DNA from: Deltaproteobacteria bacterium
Lineage (GTDB): Bacteria > Desulfobacterota_B > Binatia > Bin18
Length of the DNA: 6,771 nucleotides
Assembly (NCBI GenBank): GCA_012271025.1
Contig: JAAXHF010000202.1
Span: 1 to 6,771 of the forward strand
Direction of reading: 5' to 3'
Of this stretch, positions 6,748 to 6,771 are shown piece by piece. The notes beneath the pieces are model-generated. The model was given only the letters and a program-made list of their open reading frames with translations, had not been told where the DNA came from and did not search any database. A program made the translations under genes and the position numbers. Numbering within the stretch: position 1 is the first letter of the stretch; each line of letters begins with the position of its first letter.

Positions 6748-6768
6748 ATGCCGGACTTGATCCGGCAT
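6748..6768. repeat. Short palindromic intergenic repeat at the window edge
   Basis: ATGCCGGA (6748-6755) and TCCGGCAT (6761-6768) are perfect 8-base inverted arms around CTTGA. Elements of the form GTCATnCCGGACTTGATCCGGnATCCA are, from general recall, widely dispersed between genes in many proteobacterial and related genomes. The context here (CGTCATG before, CCA after) fits that form. It lies 42 bases after urtE and may continue past the window. It could fold in the 3' end of the urt transcript. No T-run is visible before the sequence ends, so I do not call it an intrinsic terminator. The bases 6706-6747 hold nothing else I recognise. Confidence 0.65.
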
Positions 6769-6771
6769 CCA

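Overview
The window carries one coherent locus: the end of an outer-membrane porin gene followed by a complete five-gene ABC transporter for urea (urtA-urtB-urtC-urtD-urtE), all on the + strand. High GC content, the beta-barrel porin ending in phenylalanine and the long proteobacterial form of UrtB point to a Gram-negative bacterium. It is probably a proteobacterium or one of the high-GC phyla near them. The sequence alone does not settle the lineage.

Layout. Positions 1-777 hold the C-terminal 258 residues of a porin of the OprP/OprO (phosphate-selective porin) type, cut by the window start. After 27 bases with a perfect ribosome binding site comes urtA (805-2115), the periplasmic urea-binding protein. 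Positions 2116-2379 are non-coding and contain the most striking structure here. It is a 178-base element (2150-2327) bounded by perfect 13-base inverted repeats, and it encloses a contiguous cloverleaf-like set of palindromes (2171-2259). Then come urtB (2380-4002) and urtC (4007-5167), the two permeases, and urtD (5180-6007) and urtE (6010-6705), the two ATPases, with gaps of only 4, 12 and 2 bases. The last 66 bases are non-coding and end in a short palindrome (6748-6768) that looks like a dispersed intergenic repeat running to the window edge.

How it works together. Urea would cross the outer membrane through the porin, although this substrate is inferred from position only. UrtA binds it in the periplasm, the UrtB/UrtC channel passes it through the inner membrane, and the UrtD/UrtE ATPase pair powers the step. 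The system normally serves nitrogen scavenging and feeds urease or another urea-degrading enzyme; no such enzyme lies in the window.

The coding part is a well-known system, and I see no unknown protein machinery. The candidate for something less described is the structured element between urtA and urtB. It may be a small non-autonomous mobile or REP-like repeat, and it sits where it could set the ratio of binding protein to permease.
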